Origin: an uncultured Psychrosphaera sp.
Lineage (GTDB): Bacteria; Pseudomonadota; Gammaproteobacteria; Enterobacterales; Alteromonadaceae
Assembly (NCBI RefSeq): GCF_947500655.1
Contig: NZ_CANMSK010000003.1
Span: forward strand, 124,001 to 188,000
Reading direction: 5' to 3'
DNA length: 64,000 bases
Shown here: piece by piece, positions 52,793 through 61,880 of the stretch
How positions within the stretch are numbered: the stretch's first letter is position 1
Layout of the letters: each line of letters starts with the position of its first letter
Program-made: the position numbers and the translations under genes
Notes under the pieces: model-generated
Seen by the model: the letters and a program-made list of their open reading frames with translations, nothing else
The model's database searches: none
What the model was told of the DNA's origin: nothing

Positions 52793-53572
52793 ATGGCTCA
52801 AAGAAAACCCAATGTTCGTGTAACACAAGTTAGTGACATTATTGAATTATCACCTCATTTACGCCGCATCGTTCTATCAGGTGATAGCCTTAAAGGATTT
52901 TCTACCGGGCAAGAAGGTGCTCATGTAAAAGTGGTTCTACCGTCAGAACAACCCTCAGAGCAACCGTCAGAGCTACAAACTACTTCAGCCGATAAAAGCC
53001 AAAAAATGCGCTCATATACCATACGCAGCTTTAAAGAAGACACGCTAGAACTAACCCTCGATTTTGTCATAAATAGACATGACGGCCCGGCTACCAACTG
53101 GGCTAAAAACGCTAAATTAGTTGATAAGCTCATCATTGCAGGGCCTGGCCCATTAAAGATCACGGACTACGATCAAACGAGTTATTTATTAGTGGGCGAT
53201 ATTACCTCAGTAAATGCAATCAACGGTTTTGTACCTAAGTTTAATCAAGATGCCGACATTCGAGCTGTAATATCAGTGCCAACACGCTCAGATATTATAA
53301 CAATGGATTATGATGATTCAGCGAATACATATTGGTTTGTTGAGGATGAAATGAGCATTTCATTAGAAGAGCAAGTGTTAACACTCGCCAAAAACATGGC
53401 AAAAGACACTCGTGTTTTTCTAGCATTAGAAGCCTGTAAAATTCGCTCGCTCAGACCTATGCTAGAAGAGCAATTAGGATTCAGTAGACTAGACTGCACA
53501 GCGGTTGGATATTGGAAGCAAGGCGTGGATGCTGATAAATTTAGTGCACAGAAAAAATCAGGTTCTAATTAG
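52793..53572 (+). CDS. Siderophore-interacting protein (ferric siderophore reductase, ViuB/SIP type)
   Basis: A 259-residue flavoprotein that releases iron from imported ferric siderophores. The FAD-binding domain (about 1-115) has the RSYTIRSF motif near 72-79. The C-terminal SIP domain (about 118-250) has the LLVGDITSVNAINGF block and ends GYWKQGVDADKFS. An insertion of short repeats rich in SEQPSE (near residues 50-60) lies in the first domain. I start at ATG 52793, preceded by AAGGTG. It is divergent from the marR-type gene, which probably controls it. No siderophore transporter is nearby. Confidence 0.9.
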   Translation: MAQRKPNVRVTQVSDIIELSPHLRRIVLSGDSLKGFSTGQEGAHVKVVLPSEQPSEQPSELQTTSADKSQKMRSYTIRSFKEDTLELTLDFVINRHDGPATNWAKNAKLVDKLIIAGPGPLKITDYDQTSYLLVGDITSVNAINGFVPKFNQDADIRAVISVPTRSDIITMDYDDSANTYWFVEDEMSISLEEQVLTLAKNMAKDTRVFLALEACKIRSLRPMLEEQLGFSRLDCTAVGYWKQGVDADKFSAQKKSGSN

Positions 53573-53579
53573 AGCCTAG

Positions 53580-53996
53580 TTAATCAAAGTTCACTTTTCC
53601 ACGCAATTGTTTCACTTGAGCTTTGTTCTTTTTACCGTCTAAACGACGAGTTTTAGACGCTTTAGTTGGTTTAGTACTTATCCTAGCCTTTACTGGTACA
53701 TTCACGGCTTTTATTATTTCAATCAAACGTTGAATTGCATCATCACGATTTTTTTCTTGTGTTCTGTGGGACTGAGCTTTTAATACAATAACGCCTTCTT
53801 TGGTTAAGCGTTTGTCTTTTAAAGCGAGCAATCTCTGCTTATAAAACTCAGGCAAGCTGGAATTTGCAACATCAAATCTAAGATGGATTGCAGACGAGAC
53901 TTTATTAACATTTTGCCCACCAGCACCTTGTGCTCTAATAGCTGTGAGCTCCACTTCTTCATCGGGAATGGATACATTGTTTGAAATAACTATCAC
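53580..53996 (-). CDS. arfB: Peptidyl-tRNA hydrolase ArfB
   Basis: Rescues ribosomes stalled on mRNAs without a stop codon by hydrolysing peptidyl-tRNA. The 138-residue protein has the GGQ motif (AQGAGGQNVNKVSSAIHLRFD, at residues about 23-43) and a basic C-terminal tail that enters the mRNA channel (KASKTRRLDGKKNKAQVKQLRGK). The start is GTG; it is kept because MIVIS is the conserved family beginning. It converges on the SIP gene. It lies 14 bases after yacG and is probably the last gene of the pilABCD-coaE-zapD-yacG unit. Confidence 0.95.
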   Translation of the reverse strand: MIVISNNVSIPDEEVELTAIRAQGAGGQNVNKVSSAIHLRFDVANSSLPEFYKQRLLALKDKRLTKEGVIVLKAQSHRTQEKNRDDAIQRLIEIIKAVNVPVKARISTKPTKASKTRRLDGKKNKAQVKQLRGKVNFD

Positions 53997-54010
53997 TAGA
54001 TCTTAGTAAC

Positions 54011-54241
54011 CTATTCTTTAAAAAATTCGTTATCTTGCTCAGCTAACATATCTTCCATTGCGTCTAAGTCAGCGTCTGACATTACTGCACCTTGAATTGG
54101 TTGGGTGATCACTCTTGTATCACTAGCCCATTCACCTAGGTCAATTAACTTGCAGCGTTCGCTACAAAATGGTCTAAATTCAGAAAGGGGTTGCCATATA
54201 ACGGCGGTTTCACAGGTTGGGCATTTCACTACTGTAGTCAT
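54011..54241 (-). CDS. yacG: DNA gyrase inhibitor YacG
   Basis: A 76-residue zinc protein that binds GyrB and blocks gyrase activity. The Cys ligands are C-P-T-C near residue 8-11 and F-C-S-E-R-C near 26-31, followed by the acidic tail ([18 protein letters not shown]) that contacts gyrase. I start at ATG 54241; the frame is open 17 codons upstream, overlapping zapD, but [10 protein letters not shown] is the usual beginning. It follows zapD in the conserved coaE-zapD-yacG order. Confidence 0.93.
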   Translation of the reverse strand: MTTVVKCPTCETAVIWQPLSEFRPFCSERCKLIDLGEWASDTRVITQPIQGAVMSDADLDAMEDMLAEQDNEFFKE

Positions 54242-54257
54242 AACTTTTTCTAATTTG

Positions 54258-55007
54258 CTAGCAAGTTGATAATTCAAACTCAATTGTATCATCTACACCT
54301 GTTTTGACTAATACTTTATCTGGCATCATGAAGGTTATGGTGTAACGATGTTTACTGCCACTTACCATAGGAAATACACCGAGGTCAGCGTCGTACTTTA
54401 CTCTAATAAGAGATGTCTGATTATCGCAAGAGTTTTGATAAAACCCTTTAACCGCAGTCTTATTTTCAAATGGGCCTAACTCTCTTAAAAATAACAAAGT
54501 AAAGTTTAACGCTTCTCTTAAAGGCTTTAGAATATTTACCCACTCGTCAACATCTAGCTGTCTTTGCTCTATTGGTTTATTGCACCAGTAATCTAGCTGA
54601 GGTAAGTCAAAACTACATGTACCTCCGGCAATGGAAAAACGCTGACGTAAACTAGCTAAAAATTTATCATCTTTTAAGATAGAACAAACCTTGTCCATAT
54701 TGTTTACTTTACTTTGTAATTCAACGGCTTGCTGTAGGTTGTTTTGCAGATTTTCGTCATATACATCAGGGTGAGCAGACCAACGCACCATATTCTTTTC
54801 AAGTAAGTCTAAATAAAAAGACAGAGTGGGCCTAATATCATTTCTCTCCAGAACCTCAATACAATTGAACAAAACTGAAAAGAAAGATTGGATATTTACT
54901 CTGTTGCTTATGTTCTTGTGGCCATCTAACAAACCAAACAATAACTCTAAGCGCATAAAAACACGTACTCTTTCATTTAAAGGATGTTCGTAAATCACTG
55001 AATTCAT
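54258..55007 (-). CDS. zapD: Cell division protein ZapD
   Basis: Binds the C-terminus of FtsZ and bundles its filaments at the Z-ring. The 249-residue protein has the family start [21 protein letters not shown], the helical domain (to about 120, [19 protein letters not shown]) and a beta-rich C-terminal domain ([26 protein letters not shown]). Length as expected. Located between coaE and yacG, the standard context in gammaproteobacteria, with an 80-base gap after coaE. Confidence 0.94.
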   Translation of the reverse strand: MNSVIYEHPLNERVRVFMRLELLFGLLDGHKNISNRVNIQSFFSVLFNCIEVLERNDIRPTLSFYLDLLEKNMVRWSAHPDVYDENLQNNLQQAVELQSKVNNMDKVCSILKDDKFLASLRQRFSIAGGTCSFDLPQLDYWCNKPIEQRQLDVDEWVNILKPLREALNFTLLFLRELGPFENKTAVKGFYQNSCDNQTSLIRVKYDADLGVFPMVSGSKHRYTITFMMPDKVLVKTGVDDTIEFELSTC

Positions 55008-55087
55008 TATTCTGTCTTTTTATTATTAAAATTACTTCTCTAAAAACATTTGCTTAAAATATCAACTAGAGATTAATGAATTTAGCA

Positions 55088-55747
55088 CTAATTCATCACA
55101 TTAATAGACTTATCGGCAGATAATCGTAAAAATTCAGTATTTAACTTAATCGCTTGTTGCTGTAAAAAACAAATATCATGCTCGTTGGTAACTAAATAAT
55201 CAGCTTTTTCATTTCTTTGTTCTCTTGAATACTGACTTGTCATAATCGCTTTTATTTGTTCTTGCGCCACATCATCTCTGCTAGACGCTCTATGTACCTG
55301 AACATGCTCTGGCACGTCCACAACGACTACTTTATCAGCTAACTTATCTAACTTATTTTCAAATAACAAAGGAGCCGATAAAATAACATAGGGTGATTTT
55401 GCATGAAGCAATTGTTGTATCAGTTCATTACGAATAGCCGGATGCATAATCGCATTCAGTGTCTGTTTGCTTTGCTCATCACTAAAAATAATATCTCTTA
55501 ATTTAGCTCTGTTTAACGCACCGTTTGGTAATAAAATATCGTTACCAAACTCATTAGCAATTTGTAGTAAAGTTGGTGAATTAGGTTCAACCACTTCACG
55601 GGCAACCACATCGGCATCAACAACAACTACATTTAACTTTTCAAACTCAGCAGTTAGTGCTGACTTACCAGATCCAATACCACCTGTCACACCTATGATT
55701 AATTTATCATTAAGATTTAATTGATTAGTGTTAGCTGTTTCAGTCAT
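55088..55747 (-). CDS. coaE: Dephospho-CoA kinase
   Basis: The last step of coenzyme A synthesis: phosphorylates the 3'-OH of dephospho-CoA. The 219-residue P-loop kinase has GGIGSGKS (22-29), the ADxVxREVV motif (DADVVAREVV, near 44-53) and the IMHPAIR region (near 100-106). About 14 extra N-terminal residues precede the usual beginning. Its ATG overlaps the pilD stop by four bases (ATGA), implying coupled translation with the prepilin peptidase. Confidence 0.95.
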   Translation of the reverse strand: MTETANTNQLNLNDKLIIGVTGGIGSGKSALTAEFEKLNVVVVDADVVAREVVEPNSPTLLQIANEFGNDILLPNGALNRAKLRDIIFSDEQSKQTLNAIMHPAIRNELIQQLLHAKSPYVILSAPLLFENKLDKLADKVVVVDVPEHVQVHRASSRDDVAQEQIKAIMTSQYSREQRNEKADYLVTNEHDICFLQQQAIKLNTEFLRLSADKSINVMN

Positions 55748-56628
55748 GACAATAAGCCCATATACCAGTTAAATATCTCGCTACCCCATAGCATAACAAT
55801 CCAACCAGCTATTGCTAAATATGGTCCAAATGGAATTTCGGTATTACGGCCAGCACCAGATGTAACTATCAAACCAATACCGACAATGGCACCAACAATA
55901 GAAGACATTATAATAACCATAGGCAACTGTATAACACCGACAACCGCACCAATAACCGCTAATAACTTAAAGTCGCCGTGCCCCATGCCTTCTTTACCCG
56001 TGACTAATTTGAATACCCAATACACAGTCCATAAAAATAAATAACCAGCTATTGCGCCCCAAATCGTCGCCATTGGCGTTAAAAATACATTCCAATTAGC
56101 AGCAATTAACACAGCCCATAAAAGTGGAAGTGTAATTTGATCAGGCAATAACATGTGATCTATGTCGATAAACATTAAACTAATAAATGCCCAAGTTAAG
56201 GGGATAAGCACTAAACTTTGAGCTGAAAAACCAAATTGATAAGCCACCACAGCAGATGCTACCGCAGTTAACAACTCAATAGCTGGATAACGTTTAGATA
56301 TTTTAGTTTGGCAATTTGCGCACTTACCTTTTAATAATAAGTAACTAATAACTGGAATATTTTGCCATGCTTTTATTGGCGTATTGCAACTTGGACAGTG
56401 GGAATCAGGTTTGGCTAAATTGAAGGTTTTAGGTTTATCTTTAGGTTCTGCCTTTAACTCGTCTTGTAAAAGCTCTCGGCAGTCACATTGCCATTCATTT
56501 TGCATCATTTTAGGCAGTCGGTAGATCACCACATTTAAGAAACTTCCTACTAGTAATGACAATACCGCAACGCTTATAACAAAAAAGGTTAAGTTCGTTT
56601 CTAACAATGATAATACAGGTTCAAACAT
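55744..56628 (-). CDS. pilD: Prepilin leader peptidase / N-methyltransferase
   Basis: Cleaves the leader of type IV prepilins and methylates the new N-terminus at the inner membrane. The 294-residue protein has about eight helices and a cytoplasmic loop with two Cys pairs (CPSC and CANC, near 84-108). The aspartate sites lie in FIDIDHMLLPDQ and GMGHGDFKLLA, the latter being the family GxGDxK motif. Length is typical. It overlaps coaE and lies 35 bases after pilC in the pilABCD operon. Confidence 0.95.
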   Translation of the reverse strand: MFEPVLSLLETNLTFFVISVAVLSLLVGSFLNVVIYRLPKMMQNEWQCDCRELLQDELKAEPKDKPKTFNLAKPDSHCPSCNTPIKAWQNIPVISYLLLKGKCANCQTKISKRYPAIELLTAVASAVVAYQFGFSAQSLVLIPLTWAFISLMFIDIDHMLLPDQITLPLLWAVLIAANWNVFLTPMATIWGAIAGYLFLWTVYWVFKLVTGKEGMGHGDFKLLAVIGAVVGVIQLPMVIIMSSIVGAIVGIGLIVTSGAGRNTEIPFGPYLAIAGWIVMLWGSEIFNWYMGLLS

Positions 56629-56663
56629 AGGTTTTTAACATTCCGTTTTCGATGTAATTGGTA

Positions 56664-57869
56664 TTATATGGAACTGCTCATATCAAAAATAGGCAAATAC
56701 ATAACAAGCACTAATCCACCCACTAATATTCCCAACACGACCATAATACTAGGCTCGATAAGATTGGTTAGCTTATCAATATCGTATTCAACTTCGTTTT
56801 GATAAATATTGTTAATTTTAAGTAAACAATATTCTAACTTTCCCGACTCTTCTCCAATCGCTAATAACTGAATAAAGGTATCGGAAAACAGATGTTTATT
56901 TTCCATAGCAATATGCAACATAGTACCAGAAGAAACTTGTGCTTGAATCTCTAAAAGCGCATTTTTATAAATCAAATTGCCTGCCGACTTTGCTGCAGAA
57001 TGTAAAACTTGGTGGATAGGAATTCCAGCAGAAAATAAGGTATGACAAGCTTGGCTGATATTTGCATAAATAAACTTGGTCATAATAGGGCCAAATAGAG
57101 GCAGTTTTAATATTACAGCGTCTTTGAGTAAACAAAACCAATGGAAACGACAGGCAAATTTAATTGCCACCACAATAAAAAACAAAAGCACTAAAATTAA
57201 ATGCCAATTCTGTTGAATGCTTTCAGACCAAGATATTACAAGTCTTGTGGGTTCAGGCAATGCCCTGCCTGAGCTTGCAAAAATATCTTCAAAACTAGGA
57301 ATGACTTTTACCATTAAAATACCAACAACAATAAAAGCGACAATAAGCACTGCGGTAGGATACATCATGGCTTTGTTGATTTTATTTCTAAGTTTTTCTT
57401 TATGCTCTAAATAGTCAGTAAGCCTAACAAAACTTTCATCGATCCGTCCTACTGATTCGCCAGCTTCAACCAATTCACAATAAAACGAACTAAAATACTG
57501 CGGCCAAAATCTAAGCTCGTCTGATAATGAATGGCCAATACTCAACCGACTTATTAGCCTAGTTAATAGCTGTTCATAACCATAATGTTTAGCTTCTTTT
57601 TTTATAATTTCTAAGCTAGTTACTATCGGTAATCCAGCTTGTAAAAGTGTGGCTAAACTACGTGTAAAATCGTTAATTTGTTTTTTAGATAACGACTTAT
57701 TAAAAAACCTAAAGTTAAAATTGGAATGTAAGTTAACTGACGTAAGTCCATTATCATCCAACTGCTGTTGTGCCAATGGTTTAGACATAGCGGTGAGCTT
57801 ACCCGACACCTTTTGCCCGTTAGTATCAACTCCTTGATAAATGTATGTACGCTCTTGATTAAACAACAT
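56664..57869 (-). CDS. pilC: Type IV pilus inner-membrane platform protein PilC
   Basis: Forms the membrane platform on which PilB assembles pilin. The 401-residue protein has two T2SSF domains (about 70-190 and 275-395) and three long hydrophobic helices (near 167-190, 220-240 and 372-395). The N-terminal YIYQGVDTNGQKVSGKL block is standard. It ends with a short polar tail. It lies 76 bases after pilB and 35 before pilD. Confidence 0.95.
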   Translation of the reverse strand: MLFNQERTYIYQGVDTNGQKVSGKLTAMSKPLAQQQLDDNGLTSVNLHSNFNFRFFNKSLSKKQINDFTRSLATLLQAGLPIVTSLEIIKKEAKHYGYEQLLTRLISRLSIGHSLSDELRFWPQYFSSFYCELVEAGESVGRIDESFVRLTDYLEHKEKLRNKINKAMMYPTAVLIVAFIVVGILMVKVIPSFEDIFASSGRALPEPTRLVISWSESIQQNWHLILVLLFFIVVAIKFACRFHWFCLLKDAVILKLPLFGPIMTKFIYANISQACHTLFSAGIPIHQVLHSAAKSAGNLIYKNALLEIQAQVSSGTMLHIAMENKHLFSDTFIQLLAIGEESGKLEYCLLKINNIYQNEVEYDIDKLTNLIEPSIMVVLGILVGGLVLVMYLPIFDMSSSI

Positions 57870-57945
57870 TGTTTATCCGTCATAGTTTTAGCTAAATAAC
57901 CTAAACTCGAGATAAGCCAAGTTCAGGTTAAACATGAAATTTAGG

Positions 57946-59748
57946 CTAATGAATCACCACTCTATTCACTTCTTCCAAGCTTGTTACGCCCTGTAAAACC
58001 TTAGACAACCCTGCTTGCCTTAACGACATCATACCCGCTGTCACTGCTGCTTTTTGTATATCCAATGCATTCGCACCTTGCATAATAATTTGCCTAATTT
58101 GTTCATTGGGTTTTAATAATTCAAAAATAGACGTACGGCCTTTATATCCTTGATTACACCGACGACAACCTATTGGTTTATATAACTTTAAACTGCTTAC
58201 AACTTCAGTCTCAAAACCTTGCTTAATTAATTCTGACTTAGGAATGTTTATCTCTGGTTGTTTGCAATGCTCACATAAACAACGCACTAACCTTTGCGCA
58301 ATAATAAGAGATATTGCACTGGCTAAGTTATAACTTGGCAGACCCATATTATTCAGGCGGTTTAAGGTTTCTGCGGCAGAGTTTGTGTGTATTGTAGATA
58401 ATACTAAATGGCCAGTATGGGAGGCTTTTATTGCGATTTGTGCGGTTTCTAAATCTCTAATTTCACCAACCATAACTACGTCTGGATCCTGACGTAAAAA
58501 AGCACGAAGACTACTAGCAAAGTCTAGCTGTGCTTTGTGATTAACTTGTACTTGGTTTATCCCCTGTAAATGATACTCAACCGGATCTTCAATGGTGGAA
58601 ATATTCTTATCTTCTGTATTTAAAAAGTTAAGTCCACTATATAAGGTTAGTGTTTTTCCTGAACCTGTGGGACCGGTAACAAGAATAAGCCCTTGAGGTT
58701 GTGATAATGCTTTTATATAGCTTTGCTGCTGTATTTGTTCAAACCCCAATTGGGTGACATCAGCCATATAGCCGTTAGTATCTAAAATCCTTAGAACGAC
58801 TTTTTCACCCCAAATTGTCGGTAATGTACTCACCCTAAACTCAACATGTTTGTTGTGGTCCAAATCTAATTTCAGACGACCATCTTGTGGTTTACGCTTT
58901 TCGGCAATATCCATATCAGCCATCACTTTTACTCTTGCGGCTAAACGAGAGTGTAAATTATCAGGAGGTGAACCTTTGTTAATTAGTACACCGTCCACTC
59001 TAAATCTTATCCTGTAATTATTTTCATAGGGTTCAAAGTGTAAGTCTGATGCATCTTGTTCAATAGCTAACTTTAGTATTTTATCTACGTAAGAAATAAT
59101 AAGATCATCTTGCTGATCAAAAGAAGCTGAGGTTGTTATGACGAGTTCAGCAGAAGAGTTTACAGACTCTGGAGTTTGTTCTAGCTCTAAATCTAAGTTG
59201 TCGCTACTTTTTAAATGGCTTGGACTTGAATCGTTTTTATCGACACTGCCCTGATTTGAATAACCGTGTTTAGAGTTAGGTTGATTTAACGGAAGTAATT
59301 GTAAAATTGTTTGCTGTAATAAAATAGGCTCACAAAAAACAAATTCAACATGTAAGCCAGTATTAAATTCAAAGCTAGTTTGCACTGCATAATTATATGG
59401 TTCCGCCGTGGCTAGAGTAACTAGCTCCCCTTTTTGCATTACCGGTAATACTTGGTTATCACGTATAAAGTTTGAGTATTCGTCTAATAACATTTGATGC
59501 TGGCATTGCCCGCCTGTAAATTCAAACGCGGTAATGTTAAAAGCTATAATATTAAAAATAGAGACATCAAAAACAGTACAACAAAAATTCGCTAGCTGTT
59601 CTGATGTCACAATATCTTCCGATACTAAGGCTAAAGGAATGGTTAAATAGTTATTAGATTGTTTGTCTAGTAACTCAATGTCCACTTCATTAATAATACC
59701 GTGACTTAGCATCTGCTTTATTAAAATGTTTTCCATAACATTTGGCAT
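57946..59748 (-). CDS. pilB: Type IV pilus assembly ATPase PilB
   Basis: The hexameric motor that extends the pilus. The 600-residue protein has the N-terminal N1 (about 1-150), the catalytic core with Walker A GPTGSGKT (359-366), the Asp box (TIEDPVEYHL), Walker B (DVVMVGEIRD), the His box (TGHLVLSTIHTN), and the zinc tetracysteine (CEHCK ... CRRCNQG). An unusual Ser/Asn/Asp-rich linker of about 45 residues (near 158-203) separates the two halves, making it longer than the usual 560-570. It follows pilA by 35 bases. Confidence 0.95.
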   Translation of the reverse strand: MPNVMENILIKQMLSHGIINEVDIELLDKQSNNYLTIPLALVSEDIVTSEQLANFCCTVFDVSIFNIIAFNITAFEFTGGQCQHQMLLDEYSNFIRDNQVLPVMQKGELVTLATAEPYNYAVQTSFEFNTGLHVEFVFCEPILLQQTILQLLPLNQPNSKHGYSNQGSVDKNDSSPSHLKSSDNLDLELEQTPESVNSSAELVITTSASFDQQDDLIISYVDKILKLAIEQDASDLHFEPYENNYRIRFRVDGVLINKGSPPDNLHSRLAARVKVMADMDIAEKRKPQDGRLKLDLDHNKHVEFRVSTLPTIWGEKVVLRILDTNGYMADVTQLGFEQIQQQSYIKALSQPQGLILVTGPTGSGKTLTLYSGLNFLNTEDKNISTIEDPVEYHLQGINQVQVNHKAQLDFASSLRAFLRQDPDVVMVGEIRDLETAQIAIKASHTGHLVLSTIHTNSAAETLNRLNNMGLPSYNLASAISLIIAQRLVRCLCEHCKQPEINIPKSELIKQGFETEVVSSLKLYKPIGCRRCNQGYKGRTSIFELLKPNEQIRQIIMQGANALDIQKAAVTAGMMSLRQAGLSKVLQGVTSLEEVNRVVIH

Positions 59749-59783
59749 AACAACCTATCCCTATAGACCAATTCAGTATTACA

Positions 59784-60305
59784 TTACAAACTTGGTAGAA
59801 AACCTTCAAACTCTAGGTTGGCATCACGACTAGGATCCAATGCCATATTCACAGAGCCATTATCATTGAGGTTTATAACTAACTCAGCGGTTAATGTTTG
59901 TAGTGCTTTAGGGGCTATTTTTGCACAAGTAGAAGATACAGCTGTACAGGCAAAATTGACTCCTAAAATAAGTTCACTAGAGGTGTCGGTTGGAAAAGTA
60001 ACATCAATACCTGATACGGCACCATTAGCGAAATCGGCAGCACTGTCGTATTCCAAACCATCATCACCAACAAATCCACTGCTGGCTAAGTCAGTATAAC
60101 TTGTTGGTAATTGTCCGTTGTAAGCAACGTATTCAAAAATGGCGTTTTGTAGTGGCCGAATAGCCGAACTGATTTGGGTAGAGGCTGTCGCTTTTAAGCT
60201 GTAGTTTTGATATTTCGGGATCGCAAACCAAGACAAAATACCTAAAATAGTAACCACTATCATAAGCTCAATTAACGTAAATCCCTTTATATTTGAATGT
60301 GACAT
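59784..60305 (-). CDS. pilA: Type IV pilin PilA
   Basis: The major-pilin-type structural subunit. The 173-residue prepilin has a short seven-residue leader (MSHSNIK) followed by G-FTLIELMIVVTILGIL, cleaved by PilD after Gly-8, and a hydrophobic N-terminal helix. A globular head follows with a C-terminal pair of cysteines in FACTAVSSTCAK (near residues 120-130), consistent with a disulfide loop. Low sequence conservation in the head is normal. It opens the pilABCD operon. Confidence 0.93.
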   Translation of the reverse strand: MSHSNIKGFTLIELMIVVTILGILSWFAIPKYQNYSLKATASTQISSAIRPLQNAIFEYVAYNGQLPTSYTDLASSGFVGDDGLEYDSAADFANGAVSGIDVTFPTDTSSELILGVNFACTAVSSTCAKIAPKALQTLTAELVINLNDNGSVNMALDPSRDANLEFEGFLPSL

Positions 60306-60385
60306 AATTTCTCCTAATATTTAATTTTGTTCCCAAAATGAATACTAGTTAAGATTTTATCAGATGCAAATATAAAATGAGTTTT

Positions 60386-61237
60386 TTATATTTCAGTAAA
60401 ACGCATAGATAAATCGATGGCTTCAATGTGTTTGGTTAAGCCACCAATTGAAATAAAGTCGACATTTAATTGTGCATACGCTTTAAACTTTTCACCGTCC
60501 ATATTACCTGACGCTTCCAACTTAACGCGGCCATCGGCCAATTCCATTGCACTAGCAGTTTGTGCCACGTCAAAGTTATCTAACATAACAATATGCGCAC
60601 CAGCTTCTATTGCTTCCATCAATTCTTGTTCAGATTCAACTTCTACTTCAATGGTTTTATTTGGGTTTAATTCTTGTGCACGTGCAACTGCTTGCGTAAT
60701 GCCACCAGCAGCTTGAATGTGATTTTCTTTAATTAAATATGCATCAAACAAACCTATTCTGTGGTTTTCACCACCACCACATTTAACAGCGTATTTTTGT
60801 GCAAAACGTAAGCCTGGGATTGTTTTACGCGTGTCTAAAATTTTAGTGGAACTACCCAATGCTTTAACTTTAGAAACGTATTTATGCGTTGATGTTGCTG
60901 TAGCAGACAAGGTCTGTAAAAAGTTTAACGCTGTGCGCTCGGCTGTCAAAATAGCCCTTGCTGCACCCTTTACAATAAATAAGGTTTGATCAGGTTTAAC
61001 TTCATCACCGTCTTTTACTAACCAAGTCACCACTAAGCTAGAGTCAACTTGCTTCATAGTTTCGTTCACCCACTCAACACCGCAAATAACGGCTAGTTCA
61101 CGAGTGATCACTTTGCCTGTGGCTTGTTGTGTAGCAGGAATGAGTTGTGCGGTGATATCGCCATCAAAGGCTGACTGACCATTTAGGTCTTCGCTTAAGG
61201 CTTGGTTAACTTGTTGCTTTATATAAGGTTTATGCAT
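60386..61237 (-). CDS. nadC: Nicotinate-nucleotide pyrophosphorylase (carboxylating)
   Basis: Makes nicotinate mononucleotide from quinolinate and PRPP in de novo NAD synthesis. The 283-residue protein has the conserved TERTALNFLQTLSATAT, the RKTIPGLRFAQKYAV quinolinate-binding stretch, GGGENHRIGLFD, and the late EVEVESEQEL and MLDNFD. Length typical. It lies 80 bases upstream of pilA on the same strand, the usual neighbour in this group. Confidence 0.97.
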   Translation of the reverse strand: MHKPYIKQQVNQALSEDLNGQSAFDGDITAQLIPATQQATGKVITRELAVICGVEWVNETMKQVDSSLVVTWLVKDGDEVKPDQTLFIVKGAARAILTAERTALNFLQTLSATATSTHKYVSKVKALGSSTKILDTRKTIPGLRFAQKYAVKCGGGENHRIGLFDAYLIKENHIQAAGGITQAVARAQELNPNKTIEVEVESEQELMEAIEAGAHIVMLDNFDVAQTASAMELADGRVKLEASGNMDGEKFKAYAQLNVDFISIGGLTKHIEAIDLSMRFTEI

Positions 61238-61305
61238 TTCAATTACTTACAATTTTGACTGTTGAAAATAGTTATTTTATTATTTCTTATTTAACTAGTG
61301 CAGTT

Positions 61306-61827
61306 TTAGTTATTACTAATATGATGTTTTAGCGTCAGTTGGTCACCTAACTGACGGAATTCTACTTGCTTCAATACATTCATACCCAATAAAATTTGAT
61401 TGCCTTGCATACCGGGAACAATAGTGGCTTTTACATCAAACAATTGAATTTCACCAAGGTTTAATTGGTCTATCACTGTGGTGTAAGCAGTGGCTATGCC
61501 ATTGGCTGTATTTACTTGCACCGCACGGCCTTTAAGCAAACCAACCTTGTTAGCTACCGCTTGAGGAACGGCAACATTGGTTGCGCCAGTATCTAACATA
61601 AACTCAACATCAATCTGATTGATCATTCCACTAGTAACGTAATGACCATAACGATTGCGTTGAAGCTCAAGCACTTGAACATCACCAACTTGATAAGAAT
61701 TGGGATTGGAGTTTGGATTTTCTTGTTTAGCTAATTTATCTTGGAAAAAATAAAATAGACCCGCTAACAAAAGTCCCCAAAAAATGAATGAGAAGGTTTT
61801 ACCAATTTGTTTAGGTTGATTGCTCAT
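61306..61827 (-). CDS. Retropepsin-like aspartic protease (TIGR02281 type), membrane-anchored
   Basis: A 173-residue protein with an N-terminal membrane anchor (about 11-28: FSFIFWGLLLAGLFYFF) and a retropepsin-like domain outside it. The active-site motif is FMLDTGATNVAVP (D-T-G at about 79-81), followed by the family's NILL-type block NQILLGMNVLKQVEF. Such clan AA proteins act as homodimers in the periplasm. Substrates unknown. It sits between nadC and srmB on the same strand with short gaps. Confidence 0.88.
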   Translation of the reverse strand: MSNQPKQIGKTFSFIFWGLLLAGLFYFFQDKLAKQENPNSNPNSYQVGDVQVLELQRNRYGHYVTSGMINQIDVEFMLDTGATNVAVPQAVANKVGLLKGRAVQVNTANGIATAYTTVIDQLNLGEIQLFDVKATIVPGMQGNQILLGMNVLKQVEFRQLGDQLTLKHHISNN

Positions 61828-61880
61828 ATTAAATAACTACCACTAGGTTTGTAATACAATTGGGTTAAGTTTATTTTTGG

